From contig CM069437.1 of the NCBI GenBank assembly GCA_035610365.1, positions 60,660,093-60,724,092 on the forward strand: 64,000 nucleotides of DNA. Reading direction: 5' to 3'. Positions 12,850 through 24,082 of the stretch are shown one piece after another (position 1 is the first letter of the stretch; each line of letters opens with the position of its first letter). Position numbers and translations under genes: made by a program. The notes under the pieces were generated by a model, which was not told where the DNA came from, did not search any database, and was given only the letters and a program-made list of their open reading frames with translations. Origin of the DNA: Aquatica leii. Lineage: Eukaryota; Arthropoda; Insecta; Coleoptera; Lampyridae.

Positions 12850-13450
12850 TTACTTTTCGTGTGTATGTGGATGGAATAGTTGGTATTTTCTATTACTGTT
12901 GAAAGTAAATTCTTCTTCAGAAAAGCTCAGTCTATTAAAATAGCAAATTTTTGTTTTTCTAAAGACACTTGTAAAGTTTTTTAAGATAAAAATATTCATG
13001 AAAGTTTTGTTGATCAGTGTAATCATATGATCTTTAAAAGCAACTTTAAATTGACCTTTAAATGGACTGTAAATTTCATGCGATGCGTAGCGTGTGAAAA
13101 GACAGCGATTTGGCATAAAGTAAAATATGATCAAGAACTTTAATGAATAAGCCCAAAGTCATTCCAGCGCAATACTAAATGTAAGAGCTTCTTTTAAAAA
13201 TTTGTTTATATTTTTTATACTAGAAAAAACAAAGACAATAGAAATTGTTCCGTCAACCGCATTAACAATTTCTACAAATGTCACTAATTTACTACGTTTT
13301 GCTAAAACAACTTTCCTTACTTATTTTTCCTTTTTTAACAATTTACTTTAATTAATTCTATAGCAGTTTTCGATTTCAGTTTCATCTAAATTATATATAT
13401 GGAAAGAAGTCTACTCCTGTCTTTGTTGAAAATTATAGCTCGATACAATC
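12850..13450. other. Spacer between the two repeat copies
   Basis: A 94-codon minus-strand frame is open here, but its sequence is low in complexity and shows no domain. I do not treat it as a gene. Confidence 0.4.
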
Positions 13451-13454
13451 TGTA

Positions 13455-13790
13455 TATGTATATGTAAAAGTGATTTTATAACACATTTGATTTATGATTC
13501 AAATAAGCAATCCGAAATCAATAGATAATGCATTAATTATGGGTAAATACTGTATTTTGATATTTTGCATTTACGCTTAGATGTGAAGGAGATATTTTCG
13601 GCTACTTAGCACATTTATATAACTTTACCTATACATTGGTTTTAAACATTTCTGCTGAAACATGTTATTACGGATACATTTATACACCACTATATTTTTG
13701 TCTATTTCTAAATTCTAATCAAAATTAAGTCATGTTTTTTAAATTTCTACAAATAGATGAATCTGCCACACAGTTACATGGCAGTATGTA
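13455..13790 (+). repeat. Copy 2 of the anonymous direct repeat of about 320 bp
   Basis: It carries the same ordered landmarks as the copy near 12.4 kb, with scattered substitutions and small indels. It ends about 200 bp left of the Ginger-like element. The pair could be a diverged tandem duplication of a unit of about 1.06 kb, or two insertions of one repeat family. Confidence 0.75.
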
Positions 13791-13986
13791 CATACCCGAC
13801 ATAGCCATAACTTTTTTTAACTACTTCTTTCCAATAATATAACAAATTAAATAAGCAAAATGTGAATTAAACTTATTAGAAAATGTTTGTGAATTATTCT
13901 TCTTTTCGTTACCAAAATCCTAGTTAAGATCTCTTTTACAATTTGCTTCTTTAGCAAAGTATTAATAGTAGACTGCAATGCTCACA

Positions 13987-14219
13987 AGTAATGTATATGT
14001 CGTAGGCAGAAGGCAATTTTAGGCAAATGACAATTTGCCTAGGTATATGGTAAATGCCAAGGCAAGTAGTGAAATAACTGAAAATAAATACCATTTACCT
14101 ATTTGCCTAGACAATTAACATTTGCCCAGCTGTGTGTGAGTCATATAGTAAATGCTGCGAAGAATTCATGGTAAATGATCATTTGCCTGGGCAGATAGCA
14201 AACTTTGTTTAAAATGGGA
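13987..14219. repeat. Left terminal inverted repeat of the Ginger-like element
   Basis: It is an imperfect inverse match to the right end. Many internal copies of the hexamers GGCAAA/TTTGCC and ATTTGCC recur every 20-35 bp in both orientations. The repeat is therefore itself built of short palindromic subrepeats that could be transposase-binding sites. Confidence 0.8.
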
Positions 14220-14333
14220 ATAATGCAAACATTAAATTAATATGCATTCTAATAAATCACAAGATAAATCAAATTTTCTCTACATATTTTTTACCTATCT
14301 TACGAGAAGTAACAAATAGTGATTCATTTTTAT

Positions 14334-16015
14334 TCATTTGTTTCCGCACGTCAAGCTCGAATGACATTTGCTAGAACACATGTTACCGTTTTTGAAACAA
14401 GCACATTTTTTGTTACGACACTGATTCTTACTTGGTATACACAAGCATTTATGAAACCCTTGTCCATCAAATGTAGATTGTTGAGCCACAGCTTCTCGTA
14501 ACCAAATGGTTTTGTTTGGAATGTTATCTTTCGTCAAGTGGATGTTTTCCACTGCTTCAATTTCGTTTCGAATAAACCAAGTTTTAATTACTCCACTTTT
14601 GGTGCCAAGCTGATAAACCCCATGACGTTCATCGGTTATAAATGTTGCGATATTACTATCATCTAATGGTCCTCGGTCCACTTTTGGGACACAGCTACAT
14701 ATCAGTAGATTTTGGATTTTTTTCTCACTGTAGAGTTTCATTTTTTTAGCAGCGCTAACTTGACCCTTGTGTGAATCCTCTCTATTTTTTTGCACACTGC
14801 ATAAAACCTTAGAGCCAAAACCTTCATTTTTCTCGTTATCTTGTTCTAGTACTTGCCCACAAATGAAGTGCGTTACTTGGCCACAAGCGATGCACGTATG
14901 TGCTCCTGTGCTTTCCTTTTTGCTAACACAGCATAGCAGGACCATGTTCTCTGAATCATCAGTTGATTTTGATTCTTTATTAAATATTGGAGCATTTTGC
15001 ATCGGCACAGCAACCGACATCAGCACATCATCCTGGTAAGCACGGTTTTGGTCTAATTCGTTAAAAACGTTTGTTTGCAGGGAATCGATGTTTTCTATTT
15101 TTACTTTATCATTTATAACTTTTAAAATATCTGCGGGTAGCTTAGAAAAGCTTAGACCAATTTTCGGTTCTGTTCCATACAACGCTTGATATGGGCTTCG
15201 TCCTATGACGCGATGGTGCGATGTATTCTTCTGCCACTGAACGTAATAGCAGCCCATTGACCATCGGGTAGAACCTTTAAAAGTAAATAAAAGCAAAAAT
15301 GCAACAAAGCTTGATGTATAAAAATACAAACCATTATCTTTCATCCAGGAACGAAGCATTCGCTCGACATCTTGATTCGCGCGTTTTACAGATCTTTGGC
15401 TTTGCGGATGTCTCGGACGTCCGTGAACAATCTTGCACTCTGGCCATAACTGCACAAGCTCCTCTATAACGGCCGTAGTAAATTCTCTTCCGTTATCACT
15501 TTGCAAAATTAAAAGTGCCCCTTGAATGAAAAATATTTTGCACAACTCCATTGCAACTTCTGCCTTCCGTTTTACTTGTAATGGTCTTGAATGAAGAAAT
15601 TTGGTCAAGTGGTCCTGGTAGTACATAATCCACTTATATTTGCCGTCTGGAGCTGACTATGGTCTATTAAATCTACTTGACCTCGACAGTTAAAATCTTT
15701 CGATGTAATTAGTTTAACAACGCCTCCCTTCTGCGATTGGTGCTTTTATGATGCACATACTTTACATAATTTGACAAATATTTTAACAGCAACCCTGGGG
15801 ATGTTTGTTTTCTTCTTTAAAAAATGTAATACCTTATCTCTGTCCCCGTGATCCGTGGCTCTATGAGCTTCGTCGACTTTTTCATATAATTCTTCAATTG
15901 GAATCACGTAAACTATATCATCAGTTTTTGGTTTTACAATAATTTTTGTCACACCTCGTATTTCCATAAGATCATATTTCCTCATGTAATAATTTTCATT
16001 ATTGTCACGGTTCAC
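14334..16015 (-). pseudogene. Integrase-type transposase of the Ginger-like element (KRBA2-like), broken
   Basis: The N-terminal 89 codons (15746-16015) carry the HHCC zinc-binding pattern, EAHRATDHGDRDKVLHFL followed by a CKVC pair. After a TAA, an integrase core follows: QVDLID near 15.67 kb, DHLTKFLHSRPL, LILQSDNGREF and GRPRHPQSQRSVKRANQDVE. The ending is a CIACGQVTHFICG zinc-knuckle-like block, a DRGPLDDSNIATFI region and a Cys-rich CXC-like tail with CACFKNGNMCSSKCHSS. This order matches KRBA2/SCAND3-like proteins. Lesions are the stop at 15746-15748, a frameshift near 15.65 kb, and Lys (15384-15386) where the catalytic Glu is expected. A probable 57-nt intron lies inside the core. The enzyme would join transposon ends to target DNA. 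Confidence 0.8.
15275..15331 (-). other. Probable 57-nt intron inside the integrase core
   Basis: On the minus strand the segment starts GTTTGT and ends TTTTAAAG, so it has GT-AG borders and a T-rich body. Removing it joins ...DNG to STRWSMG, which restores the DN..TKWSEGL-like block expected in this family. Left in, it adds 19 hydrophobic, Phe-rich residues without breaking the frame because 57 is a multiple of three. A small neutral insertion is the alternative. Confidence 0.55.
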
Positions 16016-16079
16016 ATTCTCGTTGCTTTTTTTATGCCTGATTTCATTATTCCAATTCCATATTCGTAGCGGTTGCTAT

Positions 16080-17940
16080 CCTAAGGTGTTTTCGTTTTAC
16101 TCACAGAATAACACTTGTAACGTGTAAATTCGTATTTGAGCGAAAATCCACCTGATAGTTAAGCAACTTACCTTTAAAAGTGGGGAATACTAGACCTCGA
16201 GTTGTAATTTTCAAGTTATGCTCGCAGAGGGCGCTCCAGAGTAGTCGGCCATCTACAAAATTCACTTTATTTGGTAGTTTTGCGGTGTAATGAACGTGAC
16301 AAAGTCGGATGCGTAAGAAACATGAGGTTTCTCTTTCATCGATTAATATCTAATACAATGACGTTTTATTTTAGAAATCACTAATAAATCCGATTAAACG
16401 TCCGATGCATCCAACAAAAGATCTATGTATTTTGATGCAAAAATCGTAAAGTAGGTTAGTATTTCGCACGTGGTTAAAAGTGGAGGCGTATCAACTAATA
16501 TTCGCTATATTAGCTCTTTCGTCTTTCTTGCTTTTGGTTTCTCAATATCTGTTGGAATCTTCTTCCGAGCTTTGTCGAAGCTGTCGGACTGTACTTATGC
16601 AGTAATCAAAGTCGCAGAGTAAAGGATCCCAGTGGATTGATGGCGCTGTGCTACAGGTTGGGGGTTTGAAGTAAACAAGGTATTTATAATATCGTTAAGC
16701 GTACGTGTTGGAACCGCGAGGAACCACCAGACCTCGACTCATTTTCGTCCACGCGCTTCGAGGTCATGACTGCTGCTGTCGCTACATACGCTGCGGTTTT
16801 ATATTAAGTAAAATCAGTGCGGACTTCGAATGTGAATGCATTTTTGTTTCGAACTTTGTCTTTGTACATCCTGTACACCTAGTCTACTACATTTACTTCT
16901 GTTTTAATTAAAATATTTAACGAACTTTTGGACATGCGTAATTATGTTTAATAATATTTAACGCCAATTTTGCTACGATTCAAATAGGTTTAATTACGAT
17001 GTTTAACAGACGCCTTAATGTAATGGTTTATCTATTTAATGATTATTTAAAGTAACTTACAATTTTTTTGTTGTTAACATAAAAGAAAATTTCAATTATC
17101 AAGGGTAGAGATTTGGGAGCTCGAAACGTTTTTGTCGTAAACTAATTGAATGACAGTTTTACTACCGGTCGTGATGAACTTGACGTCAAGGACCGCGGGC
17201 GGTGTTACTTTGGTTTAACGCTCACGCGCAACCGCGGGTGGATATGCTACGGGTTACGGTTGCCGCGGAGACATACTTTAAATATCAGCGCTTTACTTAT
17301 TGCTTCCAGAGTCTATTTTGGACCTGATTTAATCTTATATTTTAATGTTACAATTTCATTGTGTGTTATGTAAGGTAATTAATTCTCTGATTATACCAGT
17401 GGCGTAACCGTCGAATGGCTCTTTCCGTTCCGGAATTGGCTATTGATAGATAAATACTCAATAAATGGTTATTGTTGATTCCCACTATATTTCTTTTGGG
17501 GGACCTCGGGTCTAGGATCTCCTTTTCTCCTACCTAAACTGTTTATCTCCGACAAGAATTCGAGAAGAGGTGGCGCACTCGGGCATTTCGCTTACCTAAA
17601 GAAAACTCTGTGTTTTTCGATTTTCTTTTACTCGACGACCATCTACGGTGTGGCTAGCCGAAAGGTAAGCATGACATCTTGGTAATTAATTTAAGAAATT
17701 TTTTTCTTTCTTTTTCCCCATCTCCCCCATTGGAACATAACACACTTGTGTAATTCTTCGTAAAATTTTTCGCGACACACACCAATTTCTTTTTTATGAT
17801 CTTGATCAGAATGCACTTCATTAGGATTAGACATTGTTTGTAATATTTTAAGGCGTAAATATCTCAAAATAGTCTTTGACACATACACACCGTCGCACGC
17901 CGTAGAAGCAGTAAACACAAGATAACCTCAAAAAATAGCG
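16080..17940. other. Interior of the Ginger-like element without recognised coding sequence
   Basis: It includes two GC-richer patches (about 16.56-16.80 and 17.17-17.29 kb) and open frames of under 80 codons that match nothing I know. It should hold the 5' leader and perhaps upstream exons of the transposase gene. Confidence 0.4.
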
Positions 17941-18035
17941 CGCAAAACCACTGTCTATATTCACACACCATTTGCCATAAATTGATGACTCAGATGCGGG
18001 CAAATGTTAAATGACTAGGCAGATAGTAACAGATT

Positions 18036-18268
18036 ATTCATTTTAAACACAGTTTGCTAACTGCCCAGGCAAATGATCATTTACCTTGAATTCTTCGCGG
18101 CATGTACTATATGACTGACACACAGCTGGGCAAATGTTAACTGTCTAGGCAAATAAGAAAATAGTATTTATTTTCAGTTATTTCACTATTTGCCTTGGCA
18201 TTTACTATATGTCCAGGCAAATTGTCATTTGCCTAAAATTGCCATATGCCTACGACATATATATTACT
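18036..18268. repeat. Right terminal inverted repeat of the Ginger-like element
   Basis: This is the inverse counterpart of the left repeat, including the central GAATTC flanked by CGCGGCATG-type sequence and an AGCTGGGCAAATGTTAA block. A further partial GGCAAATGTTAAATGAC unit lies just inside it, near 18.00 kb. Confidence 0.8.
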
Positions 18269-18449
18269 ATCATTATAATAGGCATTTACTGTCCGCAATT
18301 TTTGTTTATCTACACTCGTATTTAATTTCACTTGATACACTTTTATTTATCTTAGCACAGACGTTAAACATTTATTTATTGAAACCGACAAAGCCTTTTT
18401 AACATTACTTTTGACTCAATTCGAAAACTAAACTCAATTTTTCTTCGAA

Positions 18450-18565
18450 TACGTTTTATATCGTACCGTTATCAGAATCCCGAATATTCTATTACTTTCA
18501 ATCAGCGTTCCAATATTTCTAAATATTTCTGGAACGCTTCACTGTCCCATTCTTAAGACTGTTCT
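18450..18565 (-). repeat. Direct repeat copy at the 3' edge of the Gypsy remnant
   Basis: About 100 bp here match 20.61-20.71 kb in the same orientation. Shared blocks are CGTTATCAGAATCC or CGTTATCGGAATCC, ATATTCTATT, TCAGCGTTC and a GGAACGC-rich end. It repeats the sequence lying just 5' of the reverse transcriptase fragment. Confidence 0.6.
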
Positions 18566-19810
18566 GTCCTAGATACCGATACCTGCAGTTCTCTCCACTT
18601 CGGCAACTTCCGTGAGCATAAAAGCAGCAGCCAATAAACTTTTTTTGATCCGTGGTTTTACTTGAATGGTAACTGCAGATCAACACTTGAATGTCCGTTC
18701 CTCGGTTGCATTTCGAATCTAACCTTTTCAGAACTCTCGTACATGCTCATAAACTTATCAAATTCTATTTCTTTGACTTGATTCTTAGTTCTGCTGTTAT
18801 CATTCTAGTTCATACCTGGTTTTTGCCTTGCCTCAAGCAATAATACGCTGCACAACTTCATTAAGGCTCTTCTATTGTCTTTGCAGCTTCGGCGACAAAC
18901 CACATCTTCTTAGGGGATTATGCAACCACACCATATCGTTCGGTTGAAACTCGCCGTTATGTCTAACGTTCTATCTGGTCTTTATTCTGCCGCTGACAAT
19001 TTATGTGTCTTTACAGACACCTTATGTACTTTGTCTTATCTCTTTATCAACTTGCTGACGTAGTCTTCTCCAGCAACTTCTACTTCCGGTTTTTGTCCAA
19101 ATTGGAGATCGCATGGCAATCGTGTTTTGCGACCAAGCATGACACAGGATGGCGTTTGACCTGTGCTTCCGTGAACAGATGATCGCTATGCTATTAGAAA
19201 AAGGCCCAGGTACTGATCCCAATATTTTTGATGTTGGGACACTACTTTGGCTAAATACCTTCCTATTGCTCAATTTATAAGTTCAACCATGCCATTAGAT
19301 TGAGGATGAAGAGACGTCGTTCTAGTTTTCTTAATTTCCAGCAGTCGGCAAACTTCTTGAAACAGCGCAGACTTAAAGTTGCGCCCTTAGTCGGAATGTA
19401 ATTCCAACGGAACTCCAAACCGACAGAAAACTGTTTTACTAAAACGTCTGCGACTGCAGCTGTTTTTTGATTGAGTATGGCATAAGCCTCCGTCCATTTT
19501 GTGAAATAATTTATTGCTACCAGGATGTATTTGTTTCCCGAATCAAATCCTGGGAATTACCACGTTTCATTGGTGCTATGCGTTTTTTCGCTGGAGCATT
19601 TCCTAGTACGGAGACCTTGCACTTACGGCACTATTTCATCACGTTTTTTTTGCAGTACACTTAGTAGAATCTTTCTCAAACTTTCTCTGATGTTTTCTTT
19701 GCGCCAAAGTGTTCTCCTGATGTACTATCGTACAGATGTGACAACACCTGTGACACTCGGCTTTTTGGCACTAACAACTGCACTCTGTTTTCGATACTCT
19801 TTAGGAATTA

Positions 19811-19990
19811 AAGATTTTATTAGGGTAAATGGTGTATTTATTTAATACAATTTATATGCAAACTTTCAAACTTGATGTAAGTTCTTCGTCAGGCAGTATA
19901 GATTAAACTGACGAAGAACTTAGATCAAATTCAAAAGCTTGCATGTAAATTGTATTAAATAAATACACTAATTACTCTAAAAAAATCCTT
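19811..19990. mobile_element. Hairpin MITE of about 180 bp inserted in the Gypsy remnant
   Basis: The left arm (about 85 bp) is the inverse of the right arm almost throughout. Examples are GTGTATTTATTTAATACAAT against ATTGTATTAAATAAATACAC, and AAGTTCTTCGTCAG against CTGACGAAGAACTT. Only about ten bases form the loop. It carries no coding capacity. Its position interrupts the integrase/RNase H part of the Gypsy copy, so it is younger. Target duplication is uncertain; TA or TAA is possible. Confidence 0.85.
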
Positions 19991-20609
19991 AATATGTCTT
20001 ATGGCAAAACTTTTATGTCTATAGAGACTGTTTAAAGAAAACACCTTCTACCCTTAAAGAGGTCCTACTGAGCACAGTATGATTTGATGTTTCAGTTCAA
20101 AGCTTTCACTTTTTCCCAGTTCGGTCGTCGGCCGTTTACTTTCCAATTTAGGAGTACTCCTATATCGAGATCGTTTTCTTGTTTGCAACGCAAATGCTCA
20201 GGTTCCCACTCATCATCAACCATAGCAATTCTTCGGAGACATTCGAACTTTTCTTCAAGTCGCAAACAATGGCTACAGTCGGCCGAACATGGTCTTTTGG
20301 ACAAGGCATTATCGGTTCGATTACTGTTCCTGGTCTGGACTAAACTTTACTAAAATACGCGATGAATTTTGCAGAACGGTAGCTATAGCCAAATTAATTG
20401 GAATGGTATCTAAAACAAATTTTAAATTTTCTCTTGAATAACTTAAAATCGGCGAAATGACTAGGGCCTGTTTTAGTTGATAAAATGCGTTCTCGCAATT
20501 TTCTTTCCATCTAAATTCTGCTCTTTTTTTAGTTAGTTTCGTCAAAGGTTTGTGAAATATTGGCAAATCTGGGTAAAAATCGTCGATTCGAAAAACTGAC
20601 TCAAACTTT

Positions 20610-20706
20610 CTCCAAATACGTTTAATTTTTTCGTTATCGGAATCCAAAATATTCTATTCTTTTCGATCAGCGTTCAAAAGTTTCCAAATACTTCGGGAAC
20701 GCCTCA
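20610..20706 (-). repeat. Direct repeat copy at the 5' edge of the Gypsy remnant
   Basis: This is the partner of the 18.45 kb copy. It overlaps the start of the reverse transcriptase-end frame, so the duplicated piece appears to be element-internal sequence rather than an LTR. Confidence 0.6.
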
Positions 20707-20719
20707 ATGTTATCCAGCT

Positions 20720-22015
20720 CACATTTTAACTAAGATAGGTGTGTTACGCAGTGGCAACATTTCTGTTTGCACATTTGGTTAAAAAAAAATACTAAAAAGT
20801 ATTTTATTGTTAATTTACCATTGCAAATATGTAAGGTTTCAATTCTCAATTAAACACATTTGAAAATTAGCAAATTTACTCAATGATCATGTAGTAAAGT
20901 AACAATGCGTTTTTAATATTATTGAAATGACCTTTTTGTTTAATAAATCTAACAGCAGACGTAATAAAAAAGACTGTAGAGAATGTGTTCGGTGTTAAAT
21001 AATGCAATATTTAGGATTTTCTTACAAATTTTTGAATTTTTTATGCAAATTACCTTATGCCCACTTAGTATTTTTTGATTACGTGAATTAATGTTTAGAA
21101 ATACTAACTGCATTCGTTTTTCCAAAATTATTATATTACCACTTTTTACAAAATTGACAAAATTGAATAACTTTGCAAAGGTAATTAAATTTGACGTTTT
21201 GACAGTCATGTTGTCTTCTTCAGAAAACTGAAGCTGAAGACATCGAATCCTAGGAAGCGTTTATGTTTCAAAACCCGAAAATCTTTATATTTTAAAACAC
21301 TATAGCCGCAAAAGAATTAAAAATAAAAATTCATTCCTTCTTATATTTATCAAAACGAGAAAACCGTAAAATTTTCTTGTTCATATTGTTTGCCTAAAAC
21401 TGATGATAACAAATAGTTATATATTAAAATAATTATTAAAAAACATCTTAGAAAATTGCTTAAAAATTTGAAAAATTCATAAAGAAAGTAAATTTCAGGT
21501 TTATATTTTTTTTTACTTTGTTTCCGCGATGCATTCAGAATATGTAGGATTTATAAATGTAGTAAGAGCGACTGGGGCTTAGGCAATTAAATATACATAA
21601 AATAACTTCGAGGTTGCATAAAATTATTGTTCTGCTTAAACATTCAATTTGTCGTTTGGCATTGAAAACCACTAACATTTAACACGCAACAATCTAACGT
21701 TTTCTATTTTTGGCATAACTCTCTTGCTTAATTAAAATGTAAAGCAAATTCGTTCGATAGACGTGCGAACCATTTTTAATTTATTGAAAACTTAATGTAA
21801 AAGTTTTACGTGCTACAGCATAAAAATGACGTATAAGTTAGAGCAGATTAATATAAGCAAAGATTAAATCTAAGATTCATATCTACTTAAACATGTTTTT
21901 ATAGATTTGAAACGTGTATTTTCAAAAAGCAACTCTTAGCATTATATTACTAAGATTTATATAATAGAAACACTAAAACCATTGGCTATTAAATGGAAGC
22001 TTTATTTTGAGTAGT
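20720..22015. other. AT-rich spacer, nothing recognised
   Basis: Only short low-complexity frames are present. No repeat ends or RNA genes are supported. Confidence 0.45.
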
Positions 22016-22020
22016 TACCA

Positions 22021-22501
22021 TATACAGGGTAGATGTTTAATGTATATTCGGAGGATTACTTCTTAACTATTAGACATATCACGACGAACTTTAGTACAGT
22101 AATACATAATCAATTGGTCTACATTTTAAAAATATTTAAGTTTATACAGGGTGTTTCACAAAAATATAACAACCCAAATTTGTTATTTTAAAATTAAAAA
22201 TTATTATGAGTGTCTTAAAACCGTGGCTTCAAAGTTGACTTATTTCAGGATTAAAGTTTGTATATAAAATTTTTTGATACAATGTTATAAATTTTTGATT
22301 CTAAACGGAATAAAGAATCCAAAAATTTAAAAGTATATTAGGCATTCTATTTGAAAAATCATATTTTTGTGAAACACTTTGTATGTACTAAATTATTTTT
22401 AAAATGCAGACCAATTGATTATGTATTACCGCATCAAAGCTTATGTGTTTAATTGTTAAAGACTAATCTTCCGATTACACAATAAACCCCCACCCTGTAT
22501 A
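22021..22501. mobile_element. MITE of about 480 bp with mariner-like TACAGGGT ends
   Basis: Both ends read TATACAGGGT inward. The arms extend well over 100 bp: ACATAATCAATTGGTCT on the left is matched by AGACCAATTGATTATGT (allowing one base) on the right, and the inner blocks TGTTTCACAAAAATAT and ATATTTTTGTGAAACA also pair. The flanking TA dinucleotides fit a Tc1/mariner-type TA duplication. It has no coding capacity, so it is non-autonomous. Confidence 0.8.
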
Positions 22502-22504
22502 GGG

Positions 22505-24080
22505 TGGGTCTCTGTATGTGGTAGTGACTTTCAGACTTTTATTGTTTTTAGATAGATTTAACGTTTTATTATGTATATGTATAAAACAACATTAATATAT
22601 TTAATTATAAACATGAGTTTCTGAGAAAAATCGTGTCGTACATATTCTTTTTGCCGACGTTTTGTTACACTTCGTAGTAGACATTTTTTATAAAAAACAG
22701 TTTGGGCTTTTAATTATTTTACTTAACTTTTATTGAATGTTTCTAAATAACAAACACATTTGACTACAAACAAAACGTGTATTCTCAATTACATAATTTT
22801 GACAACTAATAATCACTTTGACACCCGCTCTCAAATATTTACTTATATTTATTTAGTTCTTTAAATTATTATCTTACTTACAGGTATTTTAAAAGCGTCT
22901 GCAACAATTTACTAGTAGTTTCAAAGGAAATATTAAATACACGCATCAAATCAAATTGTGTGAGCGTCAAAAAAGGTTTGGGACCTATACTCAAAAAAAA
23001 AAAAAAAAAAAAAACTATGATAAAATCGTACACAAGGATTATTTAGATTATTCGCAATTACATTAAAAAAATATATAAAATGAGAGAACTTTGCCACGTT
23101 TTTGGTTTTCTTTAAAATAACTTTTTTACTTACTGGCCTATATCTGTAAAGTTTTGTCACAATAATATAAACTCGAGTATTTAAAAAAAATTAAAATAAT
23201 GAGTCCCACTTACATATGCTAACGGAAAAAGTGAAACTTCTTTGCTACTTAAATTCTTTTATTTTTATTTATTAATGAAAAAGTAAAATGTTCCTGCCAT
23301 TTTAAGTTAACTGAACACGGTTTTATTTGTTATTAATGATGTTTTATATTCTACATAAAATTCGTTTATATGACTATCATTTTTTACGGAATGTTCACTC
23401 ATCAATCAAAATTTTTAAAAAAATTACAAAAACGCTTCATAAACACGTAGTCAAAATTAAAGGTTAGAATAGCTCATGTCAATATAAACGTCAGAAATTT
23501 AAATAAAAAAATATAGTTTGCTGCGACTGTGCTGTCTCCTTTTTTGTTACGGTGCAACATACTAAATGTCCTTTAGTCACTTAGTGACATTTACTCTAAA
23601 GATGCAAGCTGCAATGTCTTGCGAAACGTCAGTTTGTTTGGGTTTGCGAACGACAATACGGCAAAGGCCAAGTTCTACTTCTTGTTTTAACTTTCAAGGA
23701 GAGACTAGGACCAAGCTTAAAAAGTCTGGGTGTTTAACTACGACGCGGTCTAAGCTAAAAGTCGCTTATAATCATAAACAAAATAACCACGAAAGCTTAA
23801 GATTTTATAGAGTTTTATCAATTTTTTTAGAAACATTATATATTTTTATAAGTAGAAAGTTTTTTAAGAATTTTATATATGTCTGTAGATTTAGATTTGA
23901 GTCGTTCTAAAACCATTTTTAATAATGGTTTTGCTGCTTTTAAAAATCTTGTCCATCAGTTGTTTTAAAAGCTCAGAAAAACAGGCTCGTTTACCTTATT
24001 ATTTTTTGGATTTTGCAATATCTCTCCACGTTTCATAGAACGAAAAAAACTCAAATCTAAAAAATAGGCGAGATGAGTTG
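22505..24080. other. AT-rich spacer with a run of 22 A residues
   Basis: A pure A run at 22993-23014 follows GGTTTGGGACCTATACTC and could be the tail of a small retroposed sequence, but no body was recognised. A 114-codon plus-strand frame at 23566-23910 is rich in Thr, Ser and Lys and has no known domain. Confidence 0.4.
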
Positions 24081-24082
24081 AA

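Larger units (their letters stand above)
13987..18268 (-). mobile_element. Ginger-like (KRBA2/SCAND3-type integrase) DNA transposon with long terminal inverted repeats
   Basis: The two ends are inverted copies of each other over about 230 bp. The outermost bases read AGTAAT.TATATGTCGTAGGC on both sides. Inside this unit is a minus-strand gene with an H2C2 zinc-binding segment and an integrase core like those of KRBA2/SCAND3-type cellular genes and Ginger transposons. Length is about 4.3 kb. Target-site duplication was not resolved: the bases immediately outside do not match convincingly. The transposase occupies the left half. The region between about 16.1 and 18.0 kb has no recognised coding sequence. 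The transposase is damaged, so this copy is probably dead. Confidence 0.75.
18440..20710 (-). pseudogene. Gypsy LTR-retrotransposon pol remnant (RT end, RNase H, integrase end)
   Basis: In minus-strand order, a 108-codon frame (20321-20647) has the end of the reverse transcriptase and start of RNase H: FHKPLTKLTKKRAEFRWKEN, then a FYQLKQALVISPILSY block. A frame at 20092-20304 has the RNase H-integrase linker, SKRPCSADCSHCLRLEEKFE. Between 19.09 and 19.19 kb a shifted frame reads HGSTGQTPSCVMLGRKTRLP and then CDLQFGQKPE, the classic Gypsy integrase C-terminal region. Weaker pol-tail similarity continues to about 18.6 kb. The sequence is cut by many stops, frameshifts and a MITE insertion. No LTR was found on either side, so this is an internal fragment. 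Confidence 0.7.
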
